Origin: Microdochium bolleyi
Lineage: Eukaryota; Ascomycota; Sordariomycetes; Xylariales; Microdochiaceae
DNA: 43,666 nucleotides
Assembly (NCBI GenBank): GCA_001566295.1
Contig: KQ964297.1
Location: 5,736-49,401, forward strand
Direction of reading: 5' to 3'
Shown here one piece after another: positions 1-9,937 of this stretch. Position 1 is the stretch's first letter. Each line of letters opens with the position of its first letter. The translations under genes were made by a program, and so were the position numbers. The notes under the pieces were generated by a model. That model was not told where the DNA came from, ran no database searches, and saw only the letters and a program-made list of their open reading frames with translations.

Positions 1-1089
1 TATAGAGCTCAGTATTCCCTCGATATGGCTCTCCTTTGAGCTGGCAAGGGGTAGGTCTATTGAATCCTCGCTGCCCCGGTCGCTGCAGCGCATTCGCATT
101 TGGGAGGGTTGTCAGTATCATGCTCAACGAGACGGTCATCCAAACCACGAGTATGACACAGACCTATTCATGCAGCTCTGTGGAAAGAGAGATGCGCCAC
201 GCCATCCTCAGATATGCGCTCTTCAGCTCTGGGATGCGTGCGCATACAGTGGCATCGAGTCTTCTCAAGACTACCAGAATCTACCAACCATATCCTGTAC
301 ACCTGGTTGGACACAAATCTGTCGTCCGGGAACCATTGAACGAAACAAGACCGGCGCAACAAAATTGTATGGTGGTTGGCTTGGGAATGAGTTCGATGCC
401 GAGATATCATGTCTTAATTTGGCTTGTTCGCCCACAATCCGAGCCGGCCACCAGAGCTAGAATACCGCCGGATATCCAACGACGTACCTTTAGACCTCTT
501 TACGGCGGAAGGACGCGACTTGCACGAATGTGTTACGCTTAATTACTCTCCATTCGCTTTTGTATTAGTGGAGCCCATAATCCCAATCAGGAAATATCAT
601 ATGCCCCATTCATGGGCACATGATATTACCGGATTGGGACATCGGCCCATGTCTCCCCTCTGGTACCATGTAGCTAAGAGGCAGGGCACGCGACGAGTCA
701 CAGACGCAACACATGGCGGGTTTCTCCCAATAAAACTTTACTATCTCGATGGAAGACGCAGTGACTTGTGTCATTCGGGCTGGAAACGTGAAAATTAGTC
801 ATAAAAGCGATGCTCGTCTCAGATTATGGGAATGATAGACTCGTAGATGCGGCCGCTGCGACACTGAGTGACGTTGACCAGGCATGCCTCAAGAGTACTC
901 TTCAGCAACGCCCAGCTCAGCTCTGCCCGAGTCAAGTCATGTTTGAGTGGCACGGACTCTTGCTTTCTCTTCCAATCATTGAAGGGTATGTCGTGGAAGG
1001 CAGATCACAGCGACTGCTAAAGTGGTTGGTAGATTACACTCAGTCAGAAAATACCATAGTGATTGTGAAAGCTCATACCCGAACGTCCA
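1..1089. other. No confident gene; weak open frames only
   Basis: Several overlapping open frames occur here. The two that look most like coding sequence are a 124-codon frame at 424-798 (+), which begins at TTG just after an in-frame TAA, and a 100-codon frame at 810-1112 (+), which begins at ATG. Neither matches a family I recognise and neither has clear splice sites. They could be remnants or exons of a gene reaching in from the left. The only structured element seen is the hairpin at 581-639, listed separately. Confidence 0.4.
581..639. repeat. Imperfect 26-bp inverted repeat (hairpin)
   Basis: The 26-nt arms 581-606 and 614-639 are reverse complements with three mismatches (tcccaatc... 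pairing with ...gattggga) and are separated by a 7-nt loop. Pairing does not extend clearly beyond the arms. It may be a small foldback relic or a structured element; no gene can be tied to it. Confidence 0.7.
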
Positions 1090-2082
1090 CTAATAGTTGT
1101 CCTCTAGTCTAGCTCGTTGTGCTTCAGCTCTCCACACCTCAGCGCCGAAGTGCTTGATGATGTATGACTTTGCAGACTGCTGCGCCTCGGTATCTAGTAA
1201 CTCCAATTTAATCTCGCTCGTCGGCCAGGTCGCCACCAATCCCCACTGCTGGCTTAGCTGCAACGTTGAGACTATGTGAGATTCCAAGTAATCATCTGAA
1301 GCGTTATCACTGTCAAATATTTGACTGGCTTGGTCGAAATAGCACCCGTACTCCTCACCTAGGTGTCTTAATACCCACCTCTGCAGCCCTTCCCAAGTAT
1401 CGGCAACGTAAAAACACCGCAGGGGAAGCGAGAGATCATCCCAAATGACAGTGATGATGACGTTACCGGACTCCTGATCTTGGCGAAAGGATAGGTCACG
1501 GACTGGGTAGTATAATCCTTCAGGCAGTGCAACTTGGTACTTGAAAGGCCCTGGCGGAATCTCAAGCGGATGAGCCCCGCCATCTGGTGAGACGAGCTCG
1601 AGGCTTTGCGTGCAGTCTTCTCTACCACAAGTATTGGGGTCATTCAGCAAGCGCGTGCGCTTCGGGGGCCGGCCAGTCTTCGGCGCGTTTGCATTGCGGC
1701 GACCCAGGCGTCCTGGCTTTAGTGTTTGCTGGAGCTGGAACTCAGTAGACTCTCTCATTGCCCGAAACCGGGATTGCTCAAGCCGCGTGTGGTCATGCTC
1801 TTCTTCGATCGGCGCAAGTGTTGAGGTGATTGACCTCTGTGCCAACATGGTCGGAGGACCAAGGAGCGGACTGGAATATCGAGAGTTGCCGGACACTCCG
1901 TCGGCCCGTAACGCTGTGTCGCTGCGTTGTGACACGGGAGTATCCGGCCTCGATGACTCAATGGTGTTGCCAGAACAGTGGTAGACCCTTGTGGACCTCT
2001 CGAGGTTCCGTGGACGTTGGTGTCTGTCAACAGTGCGGCGCGGATTGCTAGAGGTAGGAGCTGTTTTGTTCCCTGCTTTCAT
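1090..2082 (-). CDS. Hypothetical protein with AT-hook-like basic patch
   Basis: This is a single uninterrupted 330-codon frame from an ATG to a stop. I do not recognise the family. The first ~130 residues are rich in Ser, Arg and Thr and look disordered. A basic GRPPKRTR stretch at about residues 137-144 resembles an AT-hook core (GRP), which would suit DNA binding. From about residue 175 the protein looks folded, with alternating hydrophobic and aromatic segments (for example VIWDDLSLPLRCFYVADTW) and a helical, acidic C-terminus. No intron is needed. The start is the first ATG of the frame. Coding status rests on frame length and composition; the DNA-binding idea is inference from one short motif. 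Confidence 0.55.
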   Translation of the reverse strand: MKAGNKTAPTSSNPRRTVDRHQRPRNLERSTRVYHCSGNTIESSRPDTPVSQRSDTALRADGVSGNSRYSSPLLGPPTMLAQRSITSTLAPIEEEHDHTRLEQSRFRAMRESTEFQLQQTLKPGRLGRRNANAPKTGRPPKRTRLLNDPNTCGREDCTQSLELVSPDGGAHPLEIPPGPFKYQVALPEGLYYPVRDLSFRQDQESGNVIITVIWDDLSLPLRCFYVADTWEGLQRWVLRHLGEEYGCYFDQASQIFDSDNASDDYLESHIVSTLQLSQQWGLVATWPTSEIKLELLDTEAQQSAKSYIIKHFGAEVWRAEAQRARLEDNY

Positions 2083-2717
2083 GTGAGTACATATCCCACA
2101 ACCAAGGTTACGGTGCTGGGTGCCAGGTTGACATACCCGTCATGGTGAGAGCGCTTTGCTGGAAATTGACCTTTGAAGCAGCGCAGCGTCCGTCGTGCTT
2201 AGCTGGTCATTGAGTGCTTTGGGCGAATGCCATTACCTGTGTAGCGCCATTGAGCAAAGGCGACCCGCCTGTTTAAAAACGCCACCGAGCTGCAATCTTG
2301 CTCCAAAAGTCTCCTCCAACTCAGTAGTGATTTTGTTGAAGCTCCTCCCTAATTATCGAGTAAGCCATTATCCGTCCCCTAAAATGGAGGAGCCACTTTT
2401 GGAGCCGCCAGAAGTAGCCTATCCTATGACAGGGCTTTCAGGGCGCCGGCACTAAGACTTCCTTTAAACAGGAGTCCCCGATGGACTGCAATCTCTATTA
2501 AGAAGGTGATGGGAGACAGAGAGGACTCTTTCCAGCTTTTATACTTCTAGGTTAGGCTACAGTACCGGGCCTCCAAACTTGCTGGGGATCTGACGTTGCG
2601 CAAATTGATCAGCGCGATGCGAGCTCAAGATATTAGGAACTCTTCTACGATGCAGTTTGAAGGGTCTGAATGATTCAGAACTCAGTATACAAGAAAAGGA
2701 AGTCTTGAAGAGCCCAG
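2083..2717. other. Intergenic, no gene seen
   Basis: Only short overlapping frames occur on both strands (for example 2195-2455 + and 2557-2781 -). The minus-strand frame overlaps the end of the small secreted-protein candidate in another frame, so it is probably noise, though a spliced extension of that gene cannot be excluded. Confidence 0.4.
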
Positions 2718-3032
2718 CTACCCAGCTATTGTGACCCATGCTACCGATGTTTCTGTTCGTACAGGAACAACTGTAGTCCACTCCGTGACTACATTATCAG
2801 TAGGCGATGGGGCATACGTGCTGAGATTGAATGTAATAATCGAGAAACTAAAGGTGTTATCACTGGATGAAGCCTGGGTTGCAGCTGTCCCGGCCAGAGT
2901 ACTCGTATGTAACGGCATAGTTCGAGGGATCTCCAAACTAGTACTGCTTCCGTTGCCATGAATACAAGTTCTAGCGGCTAAGGTTTCCTGTACGAAGCCT
3001 AGAGATAAGACTAGGAAGGATTTATTAACCAT
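2718..3032 (-). CDS. Candidate small secreted protein
   Basis: This 104-codon frame starts with ATG and has a plausible N-terminal signal peptide: MVNK followed by the hydrophobic stretch SFLVLSLGF and an Ala-rich cleavage region near residue 20. The mature part is rich in Thr and Ser with N-glycosylation-like sites (NGS, NLS), and has a single Cys after the putative cleavage site. A TA-rich TATA-like run lies at about 3090-3103, roughly 60 nt upstream. I do not recognise a family. Alternatives are a longer spliced gene, since another open frame overlaps its 3' end, or a chance frame. Confidence 0.4.
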   Translation of the reverse strand: MVNKSFLVLSLGFVQETLAARTCIHGNGSSTSLEIPRTMPLHTSTLAGTAATQASSSDNTFSFSIITFNLSTYAPSPTDNVVTEWTTVVPVRTETSVAWVTIAG

Positions 3033-3251
3033 TGAATGCTCGATAAACTATGTGCCTTCAGAAAATAACAGATGTGAAGAAGAAGATAGAGATATATATA
3101 TATTCCTGCATTGGGTCCCAGCATAGTCAGTGAGTCTACATTCTTATGGGCTGACTAAGCTCTATATCTAGCTTGCCCGCGATTGTGGAAAATACACCGA
3201 TATGGCTGCCGTGCTCGTCGACGACATGGGGCTGATATTGGCCGTCACCAT

Positions 3252-3758
3252 TAACGTCCATCCCTGCATTGCGAGCCACCCTGCGTGCCGAGCCAAAATG
3301 CAGGTACTTCACCTTTGACATACACTCGAGTCCGCCCATACACATGCAAGCCCTCAAAGTTGTTCGCAAGTTATAAATGAACCATATCCAAGCCATCTGA
3401 TCCCTCACAAACATAAGTTTTGATCAATATCGGATCTCGAGCCCACGATCCGAATCCACCGATGTCTTGAGGCATTTAAACTCATAGTCAATCACACCCC
3501 ACTGCTGTCTCCTCATCGCCTTTCATAGCCATAAATAGATAATAATCGAGTCTCTGATTCGGATCGTTACCACGAATAGTAATTAGCAGGCCCATGGCTG
3601 TTGTGGGACAGTGTTGTTGGCAACGTCAACAAGGCGATCGGGACCTTCCTAGTGGAGGGCCGCCCCGTTAGGCTAGCGCCGAAGGTCAAGTCAAGTGGGG
3701 CATGTACTGCTTGTACTGCCTGTGGCTGAGGCTTTTGTGGCTATTTAGAACTACTCAG
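3252..3758 (-). repeat. Dispersed ~0.5 kb repeat, copy 1
   Basis: Read on the minus strand, this segment aligns along its length with 7946-8454 and 20611-21129 on the plus strand. Shared landmarks in order are: a block ending in cagccacag, the block agtacatgcc, gcgctagcc, the block ggtnccgatcg, ccacaacagcc, gggctcgagatccg, gatcagatggc, gtatgggcgga, atgtcaaag, ttttggctcggcac, and an end near gggatggacgtta. No conserved protein frame explains it; a 92-codon frame at 3136-3414 (-) extends past the shared end. Copies differ by point changes and small indels. It lies about 0.85 kb upstream of the phosphorylase-NLR gene. Class unknown. Confidence 0.8.
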
Positions 3759-4598
3759 AGATGATTTCGATTGACTGCGTTACCTCATTGCAGCCATCCG
3801 TTCGCTTATAAATCCATGTCGGCCCTCGCAAGCTAACTACATTCGATGAGTTGGCCATAAGACGCCGAAATCACGAATGGCTGGGTTCGAGCTGGACATT
3901 AGCATGTCGCTTAAGTGGTTCAGCACCAGAGCGAGGCGCCACCAGACAGGTAGCTTCCACGCATCTGCCATCGGCAACCAAGAAACCTTTGAGCTTGAGT
4001 GGACCTGAAACCAGTCGGACCCACTTGACCCGTGTTGACAAGACGGGCCGTGTGGCGTAACCCACGAAATAAGCACCATTGCCCTGGCGGAACCCACTAG
4101 GCTCCAGCCGACCCGCTCTGAAGTGGATCAGACATCGACTGATGCACGCTGTTCAAAGTAGCTTCAAATGATGTTTGTTTATGATATGAAGCACTTGCAT
4201 TGTTCCTGTAAGAGGAATCTCCTGATCATTGTTGGTGGCTGCTCACCACTAGCCACTAGCTGCTGTAGGCAGACTGTCGGTCTGCGAGTTTCGTATCGTT
4301 CCAGCTCGAGATTATGCCTTGAGTGGGGCGCAGTGGAGTCCCTGCTCGACACAGCCTCATTCAGCCCAAAGCCCAGATGCAAAGCTGAACGGCCACATCG
4401 TATCAAAGGACCATGATTGGCTGTTGGGCATCACGAGGGGCTGTACGCGCTGAGACGTCCACAAGTCAACAGCCTGGTCAGAGGATGCCCAGCTTAAAAA
4501 AAACCCCGACTTACTCACTGCGCCATTTCACTCGTGAGGGCACATAACTCTTACTTGGCCACGACGATACAACCATTTCACAAGCACGCATCCTCGAA
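3759..4598. promoter_or_regulatory. Upstream region of the phosphorylase-NLR gene
   Basis: There is no supported gene in this 0.84 kb stretch; frames such as 4168-4416 (+) and 4179-4406 (-) are overlapping and unrecognised. It must hold the promoter of the gene starting at 4599. An A-run at about 4496-4503 is the only simple feature; no convincing TATA box was seen close to the start codon. Confidence 0.4.
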
Positions 4599-7515
4599 AT
4601 GATGGTCAGATTGAGGCGAGAAGACTACACGGTGGGCTGGGTCTGCCCGCTTGAGGTCGAACAAATCGCTGCCCTGCACATGCTCGACACTCAACACGAC
4701 CCCATCCCACAACCCGCTACCGACCACAACGTCTATAACCTGGGGAGCATTGCAGGCCACAATGTCGTCATCGCTGGTCTACCTCAGGCTGGTGACAATT
4801 CGGCGGCCGCCGTCGTAACCCAGCTCAGAACGACATTCCCAAACGTCAAATTCGGCCTGCTCGTCGGCATTGGCGGCGGTGTTCCTGTCACAACCGATAG
4901 CGGCATGATTCGACTGGGGGATGTGATCGTCAGCAAACCAACCGGTCCGCATTCTGGTGCGGTGCAATATGACCACGGCAAGGCGCGGGCTGGCTCATTC
5001 CAGCGAACGGGAGCACTTGCGCCACCACCAGCCGTGCTCCTCAATGTAGCACAAGCCTTGGCATCCAAACGAGCGATGGAGCGAGACGATCCGATCGCAA
5101 AGAGCATCGAGCGTATCGATAAGACAATTCGAACACTTCGACACTACGCGTATCCCGGTGCTGGACAGGACCGTCTCTTTAAGGCGGACTACGTCCACCA
5201 GCAGCACGGGGTACCTTGCGACGAGAGCGGATGCGAGGCTTCTCAGCGAATCGCACGACGGGTCGATGGGGCTGACGATATGTATATCAGAATCCATCGT
5301 GGAACGATCGCATCGGGAGAGCTCGTGCTCAAGGACGCTATCTTGCGGGACCGACTTGCCAAGGATGGATTGATCTGTTTCGAGATGGAGGCGGCTGGGG
5401 CGCTGACAGACTTTCCATGTCTGGTTATTCGAGGAGTCTCAGACTACTGCGACTCGCACAAGAACGACATGTGGCATGGATATGCTGCTGCGGCTGCGGC
5501 CGCGTACGCGCGGCAACTGTTCTTTCACATGCCTATTGACGAGATACAACAGTATGTCCCTGTATGAAGCCCCCCGTAGCGTATATAGCTGATCAAGATC
5601 GCATAGCATGACTTTTGGCCGCGAACGCCTTAGTTATCCTCTGAACGCCATGGGCCCAGTGAAGACGTTTGTCGAACGACCTGACCTGCTTAAGGAAATT
5701 CGAGAGCAACTTATACGACATGATGATGCCAAAGCTCAGCCGAGGATTGTGGTCGTCTGGGGGTCTGGTGGTATGGGCAAGACGCAGCTGGTCCTCAGCT
5801 ACATGCAGCACTATCACAGCGATTACGACGGCACCTTCTGGATTCAAGCCAAACAGACCGCGTCAATCGATCGAGACTTCCTAGAGATATATCGACAGCT
5901 TCCTAAAGCGGGATCATCATTGGCCCAAACACCAGACGACGTCCGTCGAGAAGTGCTCACGTGGTTTGCAGCAACACCAGGTAAATGGCTGCTGGTTTTT
6001 GATGGCGCTGATCAGTTGTCCAAGAATGATGGAGACTACGTTGACCTATTTCTCTACATTCCGAGATGCCTCAATCTGCACGTCATCGTCACTAGTCGAA
6101 TTGCTGCAGCGGGGCGACTGTCTACTTTTGAGGGCCTTCAAGTCAGAGAGCTCGAAGGACCGCAAGCGGCTTCGCTCTTCCGCCGTTGCGCCGAAATCCA
6201 GCGGGCAGATGAGAAGACGAACCAGGAAGTCAAGGAGATTGTCCGTGAGCTTGGATACCTTGCTTTAGCTATCTCGATCGCCGGGGAATACGTCTCCCAA
6301 AGTCCAACGCGACAAGCCGACCTCTCGAAATACCTGGTGGAATACCGCCGACGACGTTACGAGCTGCTAGCTGAACTGCCGGATGATGTTGTGGATAAGT
6401 ACGAGTATAGTGTGATGACGGTATGGGAGACATCATACGTGGCCGTGAAAGAGCAGCAACCGCAGGCATGTCAACTTTTGACTCTTCTCAGCTATATGGA
6501 CTACCAGGACATATTTTTGGAACTTTTCGGCTTAGACAGCGATCTAGCCGCAATTCAGGGTGGAAAGCCATGGGCTGCGATTTTCGACGATCATCCCGTC
6601 AATAACCGCAGCTTGGAGAAATGGTTTGCACTTCTCGAGAGATACACACTGGTGCAGCGTCAAACGGACAAGATATCATATACCATGCACCGACTCGTCC
6701 ACGCATGGGGCCATGACCGCCTACGCACGGATGCGCCGAGGATGAAGCTGTTCTGTCGAGCAGCATTTGACATCATCTTTGGGGCCATGCTGGAATGTCC
6801 TGATTTGCCCGAATTAAAACTCCGACTCATCCCTCATTTGAGATCTACCACTGAGAATGTGCTGCATGTCAGTACGAGTACTGGAGCCGAAGAGCTGGAG
6901 GTTGTTAACAAGATTGAAATGGTTGCCAGTTTCACAACAGATGTCGGTAGCTGGAACGAGGCCGCGGCTATGAAGCAGGAGGTGCTGGAGAAGCGAAGAC
7001 GAATCCTGGGAGAAGAGCATGCCGACACGATCTCGGCGATGAACAATCTTGCCAATACGCTCGGAGATCAAGGAAAGCTCGACGAGGCAGCGGCGATGAA
7101 GCAGGAGGTGCTGGAGAAGATACGACGAAACCTGGGAGAAGAGCACCCTAATACGATTACAGCGATGAACAATCTTGCCAATACGCTCGGAAACCAAGGA
7201 AAGCTCGACGAGGCAGCGGCGATGCAGCAGGAGGTGGTGGAGAAGATGCGACGAATCCTGGGAGAAGAGCACCCCTCCACGATCTCGGCGATGAATAATC
7301 TTGCGTTTACGCTCGTAGATCAAGGAAAGCTCGACGAGGCAGCGGCAATAATACAGGAGGTGGTGGAGAAGCGACGACGAATCCTGGGAGAAGAGCACCC
7401 CTCCACGATCTCGGCGATGAACAATCTTACCCTATTTCAGGACATGGAGAAGAAAACCATGAAAGGTTTCCTCAAAAGGATATTCAAATCAGCAAGAGGT
7501 CGTAGCAGAGGATAG
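4599..7515 (+). CDS. NLR/STAND protein: nucleoside phosphorylase-like domain, NB-ARC, TPR
   Basis: Two exons, 4599-5551 and 5607-7515, are joined by a 55-nt intron (GTATGT donor, CTGAT branch-like site, TAG acceptor), giving about 953 residues in frame. Residues 1-~310 form a nucleoside phosphorylase-like fold: DYTVGWVCPLEVE near the start, VGIGGGVP at 89-96, FEMEAAG at 261-267, IRGVSDY at 277-283. The NB-ARC ATPase follows, with P-loop GSGGMGKT at about 370-377, Walker B WLLVFDGAD near 445-453, HVIVTSR near 476-482 and MHRLVHAW near 678-685. From about residue 767 there are 42-residue TPRs. Such fungal NLRs are thought to sense non-self through the repeats, oligomerise through NB-ARC and act through the N-terminal domain; this role is inferred from the family. 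The frame leaves the repeat pattern after the fourth, partial unit and ends in a basic tail, so the C-terminus looks altered. If the intron is retained, translation stops at 5565 and yields the phosphorylase domain alone. Confidence 0.88.
6982..7440 (+). repeat. Tandem 126-bp TPR-coding repeats
   Basis: Units begin at 6982, 7108, 7234 and 7360, exactly 126 bp (42 codons) apart. The fourth is cut short after the AMNNL motif. Long stretches such as gggagaagagca and aaggaaagctcgacgaggca are identical between units, so nucleotide identity is very high. This is the pattern known from rapidly evolving fungal NLR repeat arrays kept alike by recombination. Confidence 0.9.
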
Positions 7516-7573
7516 TCACTCAAGTGGGCTTTATATTGGTTTGAGAGACGCTGTAACATGTCGATCCGTCTAG

Positions 7574-7885
7574 GAGGAATCGTTATGCCAAATTTACACA
7601 ATCGTATCCTCCAAAACCCGCCACAAAGCTGATGCCTGTGATCTACGTGATATCTCAAAGCTGTCGACATGCTGGTCGACGGGCAAGGACCATCCTGACA
7701 CCCTCACGAGAAACTACAGCCTCGCGAACCTCTGTCACAAGCAAAATCGACTTGATGAAGCCAGCGATCTTTATGGTAACGCCTTGGATGGATTTAGGAA
7801 ATTGTTAGGGCCAAGTCACCGTACCACGATATCTTGCGAGGGTGATTATGCATCTTTGAGTAAAGAGATGGCTGCGACGAGGTGA
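7574..7885 (+). pseudogene. Detached C-terminal TPR tail in another frame
   Basis: After the NLR stop at 7515, an open stretch in a different frame (after TAG at 7571 to TGA at 7883-7885) encodes a typical end of a TPR-type NLR: HPDTLTRNYSLANLC, RLDEASDLYGNALDGF and LLGPSHRTT are recognisable. It has no start of its own. The simplest reading is that the original 3' end was disconnected by a frameshift, deletion or loss of repeats; a missed intron is possible, but I found no phase-compatible donor and acceptor pair. The repeat copy at 7946-8454 begins about 60 bp after it. Confidence 0.65.
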
Positions 7886-7945
7886 TACAGTCGATATTGC
7901 TAGTTGCTTATATGCACCATTTCAGTTCTGGATAACACCGCATGG

Positions 7946-8454
7946 CCTTTCCTCCTCCCAGAAAGTAGTTGAAAATAGCCACATACACACCAGCCACAGG
8001 TAGTATAAGAAGTACATGCCCGATGGAACTTAGCGTTTGGCGCTAGCCGAAACCGGAACGTCCCCACTAGAAAGGTACCGATCGACTTGATGAGTTTATC
8101 AACATCACCGTCCGACAACAGCCTTGGTCCTGGTGATCATTTTTCGCGTTCGAAATCCGAGTCAGAGACTCGATTTATTTTTATTCATGACTAGGAGCAG
8201 CGACGTGGAGATTGTGGTGGGGTGTGGTTGACTGCATCTTTGAATGCCGTGAAGAATCGGTGGGTTTGGATCACGGGCTCGAGATCCGACACTGATCTGG
8301 AGCGGCCAGATGGCCTGAAAGGGGTTAATATATAAATATCGAACGAGTTTGAGGAATTGCACGTGTATGGGCGGATGCGAGTCTATGTCAAAGATGAAGT
8401 ACCTGTATTTTGGCTCGGCACGGAGGGTGGCTCGCGATGTAGGGATGGACGTTA
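7946..8454 (+). repeat. Dispersed ~0.5 kb repeat, copy 2
   Basis: This copy shares ordered blocks with 20611-21129 (+) and with the reverse complement of 3252-3758. It starts around tttcctcctccca and ends at gggatggacgtta. Here the sequence has ctgtatttt where copy 1 has ctgcatttt, a CpA-to-TpA difference. Orientation is opposite to copy 1, so the two copies bracket the phosphorylase-NLR gene as inverted repeats. No coding frame is conserved across the copies. Confidence 0.8.
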
Positions 8455-9043
8455 GGCATCCTCGCAGGGATAAGCGCCTTCTTTTGCCCGTTAAGGGCAA
8501 GCTCGTCCGAAGTGATTAATCTCCATTTTCCCCGCCGTATTGTTCGCTGCCTAGCAGTCATTTCACGTTAGATGGGAATAGATGGAGTTCTGGTAGAACC
8601 AAAGCGACAGCCTCCACAACCCTTCGAGCTCCCGAAATGTGGCATTACGACACTTTAGTAGCCCCATTGTTGGCTGATTCCAGGCAGGACACTATAAAGG
8701 CTGGATAAGGTGCTAAAGATGTGCTATCTGCGCTGCCCGCCGCCGTGCCAAAAATGACGGTAGCGAGCTAATCAAGATATACTATAGCCAACATAGAGCG
8801 CCTGATCTGGCTTGCATGCGAGCTGAACCGCGGCGAAACTTACAGCTCTCGCCATGCTCACTGAGCATACCAAGCGTGCCGTAGACATGGAATACGGGCG
8901 TGAAAGACTCTACGTAGCAGCCGTAGAATTGAAGCTATTTCTCTTGAGTCTATATGCGTTCTAGAGCTTTCCATATTGCTTCCCTCTTCTTGGTGGGCAT
9001 GGTATAATCCTTGGCCTCGTGTAGACAATGCACGTCTTTCTTC
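8455..9043. other. Intergenic, nothing recognised
   Basis: No open frame of note and no repeat shared with the rest of the window was seen in this 0.6 kb stretch. It probably carries 3' sequence of the minus-strand zinc-finger gene that ends at 9044. Confidence 0.4.
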
Positions 9044-9937
9044 CTATACACCATCCGAGTGTCCGATTCCACACTCCGTCTGACGCTTGTGTGAAGCTAC
9101 TCCAGCATCAGAAATGAAGTGTTTTTTGCATCTGTCACAAGGGATATTCTTAGCAGCGGCGCCTCGGTTTCGAGTTCTCCTAGAACCACGTGACTCACGT
9201 TGCCGCCGTTGGGGGTTCACACTGTGGTAGAGAGCTCTGTCGTCGATAACTCCCTCGAAGTGCGGGTAGAGCACCTGCTCAGCATTGTTGATATTAAGGT
9301 GGATTGGTCGCGCTATCGCCTTATGGCTCGCGACGACCATGTTATTCTCCAAGTGGATTTGTGTTGTAGCGCAGCTCGGCGGCATCTCAGGCAGGCATGG
9401 TTGGGGACTCTCTACGACGTCGAATTGGTCTGTACTGCACGAAGTACCTGGCGAGCAATAAAGAGTCTCCTGATAGTTGCTGGTATGGGGTTGCATGGCG
9501 TTCCAGCTCAAGGCCTGTGCTTGTGATTCTTGATCAACCTGAAAGTCCGTCATCTCTGGCAGAGGTGCCTGAGCCGAGGGAACTTGTTCTAACACTCCGA
9601 CAGGTAGAATCGGGATCAGATAATTGTACTGTGGCTCGTTTCCGGTGCCGAACCACGGCCAGGTCCAGAACCCATTCGTTGCTAGCATGATGACTGGGCC
9701 CGTTCCAAGGACGGGTGCTATGTGTTGAGCAGGCCAAACGTGCTGAGGGGCATCTGTGGTACCGTCTGTTCCTTGCACATGTAAAAAAGTCCATGGCTGC
9801 GATAAGATGTTGCCTCCCTCCTCCGCTGAGTGCTCCTGGGCAAGGCTATACTGCCCTCGATGTCTACTCGCGATGTGCGATTGCGCAACCATTTCCTGGA
9901 TTGGCGGCAGTCTGACTTGGGCAGGCTGCGAAGTCAT
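9044..9937 (-). CDS. C2HC zinc-finger protein (putative)
   Basis: A single 297-codon frame runs from ATG to stop. The last ~50 residues are basic (QRRQRESRGSRRTRNRG) followed by one zinc-finger-like motif, CDRCKKHF...ASHKRQTEC, spaced C-x2-C-x12-H-x5-C, near the C-terminus. The N-terminal ~230 residues are rich in Gln, Pro, Ser and Thr with low complexity, as in activation or linker regions of fungal transcription factors. This suggests a nuclear DNA- or RNA-binding protein, but one finger is weak evidence and targets are unknown. No intron is needed. The start is the first ATG of the frame. Confidence 0.55.
   Translation of the reverse strand: MTSQPAQVRLPPIQEMVAQSHIASRHRGQYSLAQEHSAEEGGNILSQPWTFLHVQGTDGTTDAPQHVWPAQHIAPVLGTGPVIMLATNGFWTWPWFGTGNEPQYNYLIPILPVGVLEQVPSAQAPLPEMTDFQVDQESQAQALSWNAMQPHTSNYQETLYCSPGTSCSTDQFDVVESPQPCLPEMPPSCATTQIHLENNMVVASHKAIARPIHLNINNAEQVLYPHFEGVIDDRALYHSVNPQRRQRESRGSRRTRNRGAAAKNIPCDRCKKHFISDAGVASHKRQTECGIGHSDGV

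Noticed and set aside
3136..3414. 92-codon frame as a gene
   Set aside because: It runs across the end of the dispersed repeat; the other two copies do not keep the frame.
6814..7398. 194-codon minus-strand repetitive protein
   Set aside because: It is the antisense of the tandem TPR units, whose repeat length is a multiple of three, so all frames repeat.
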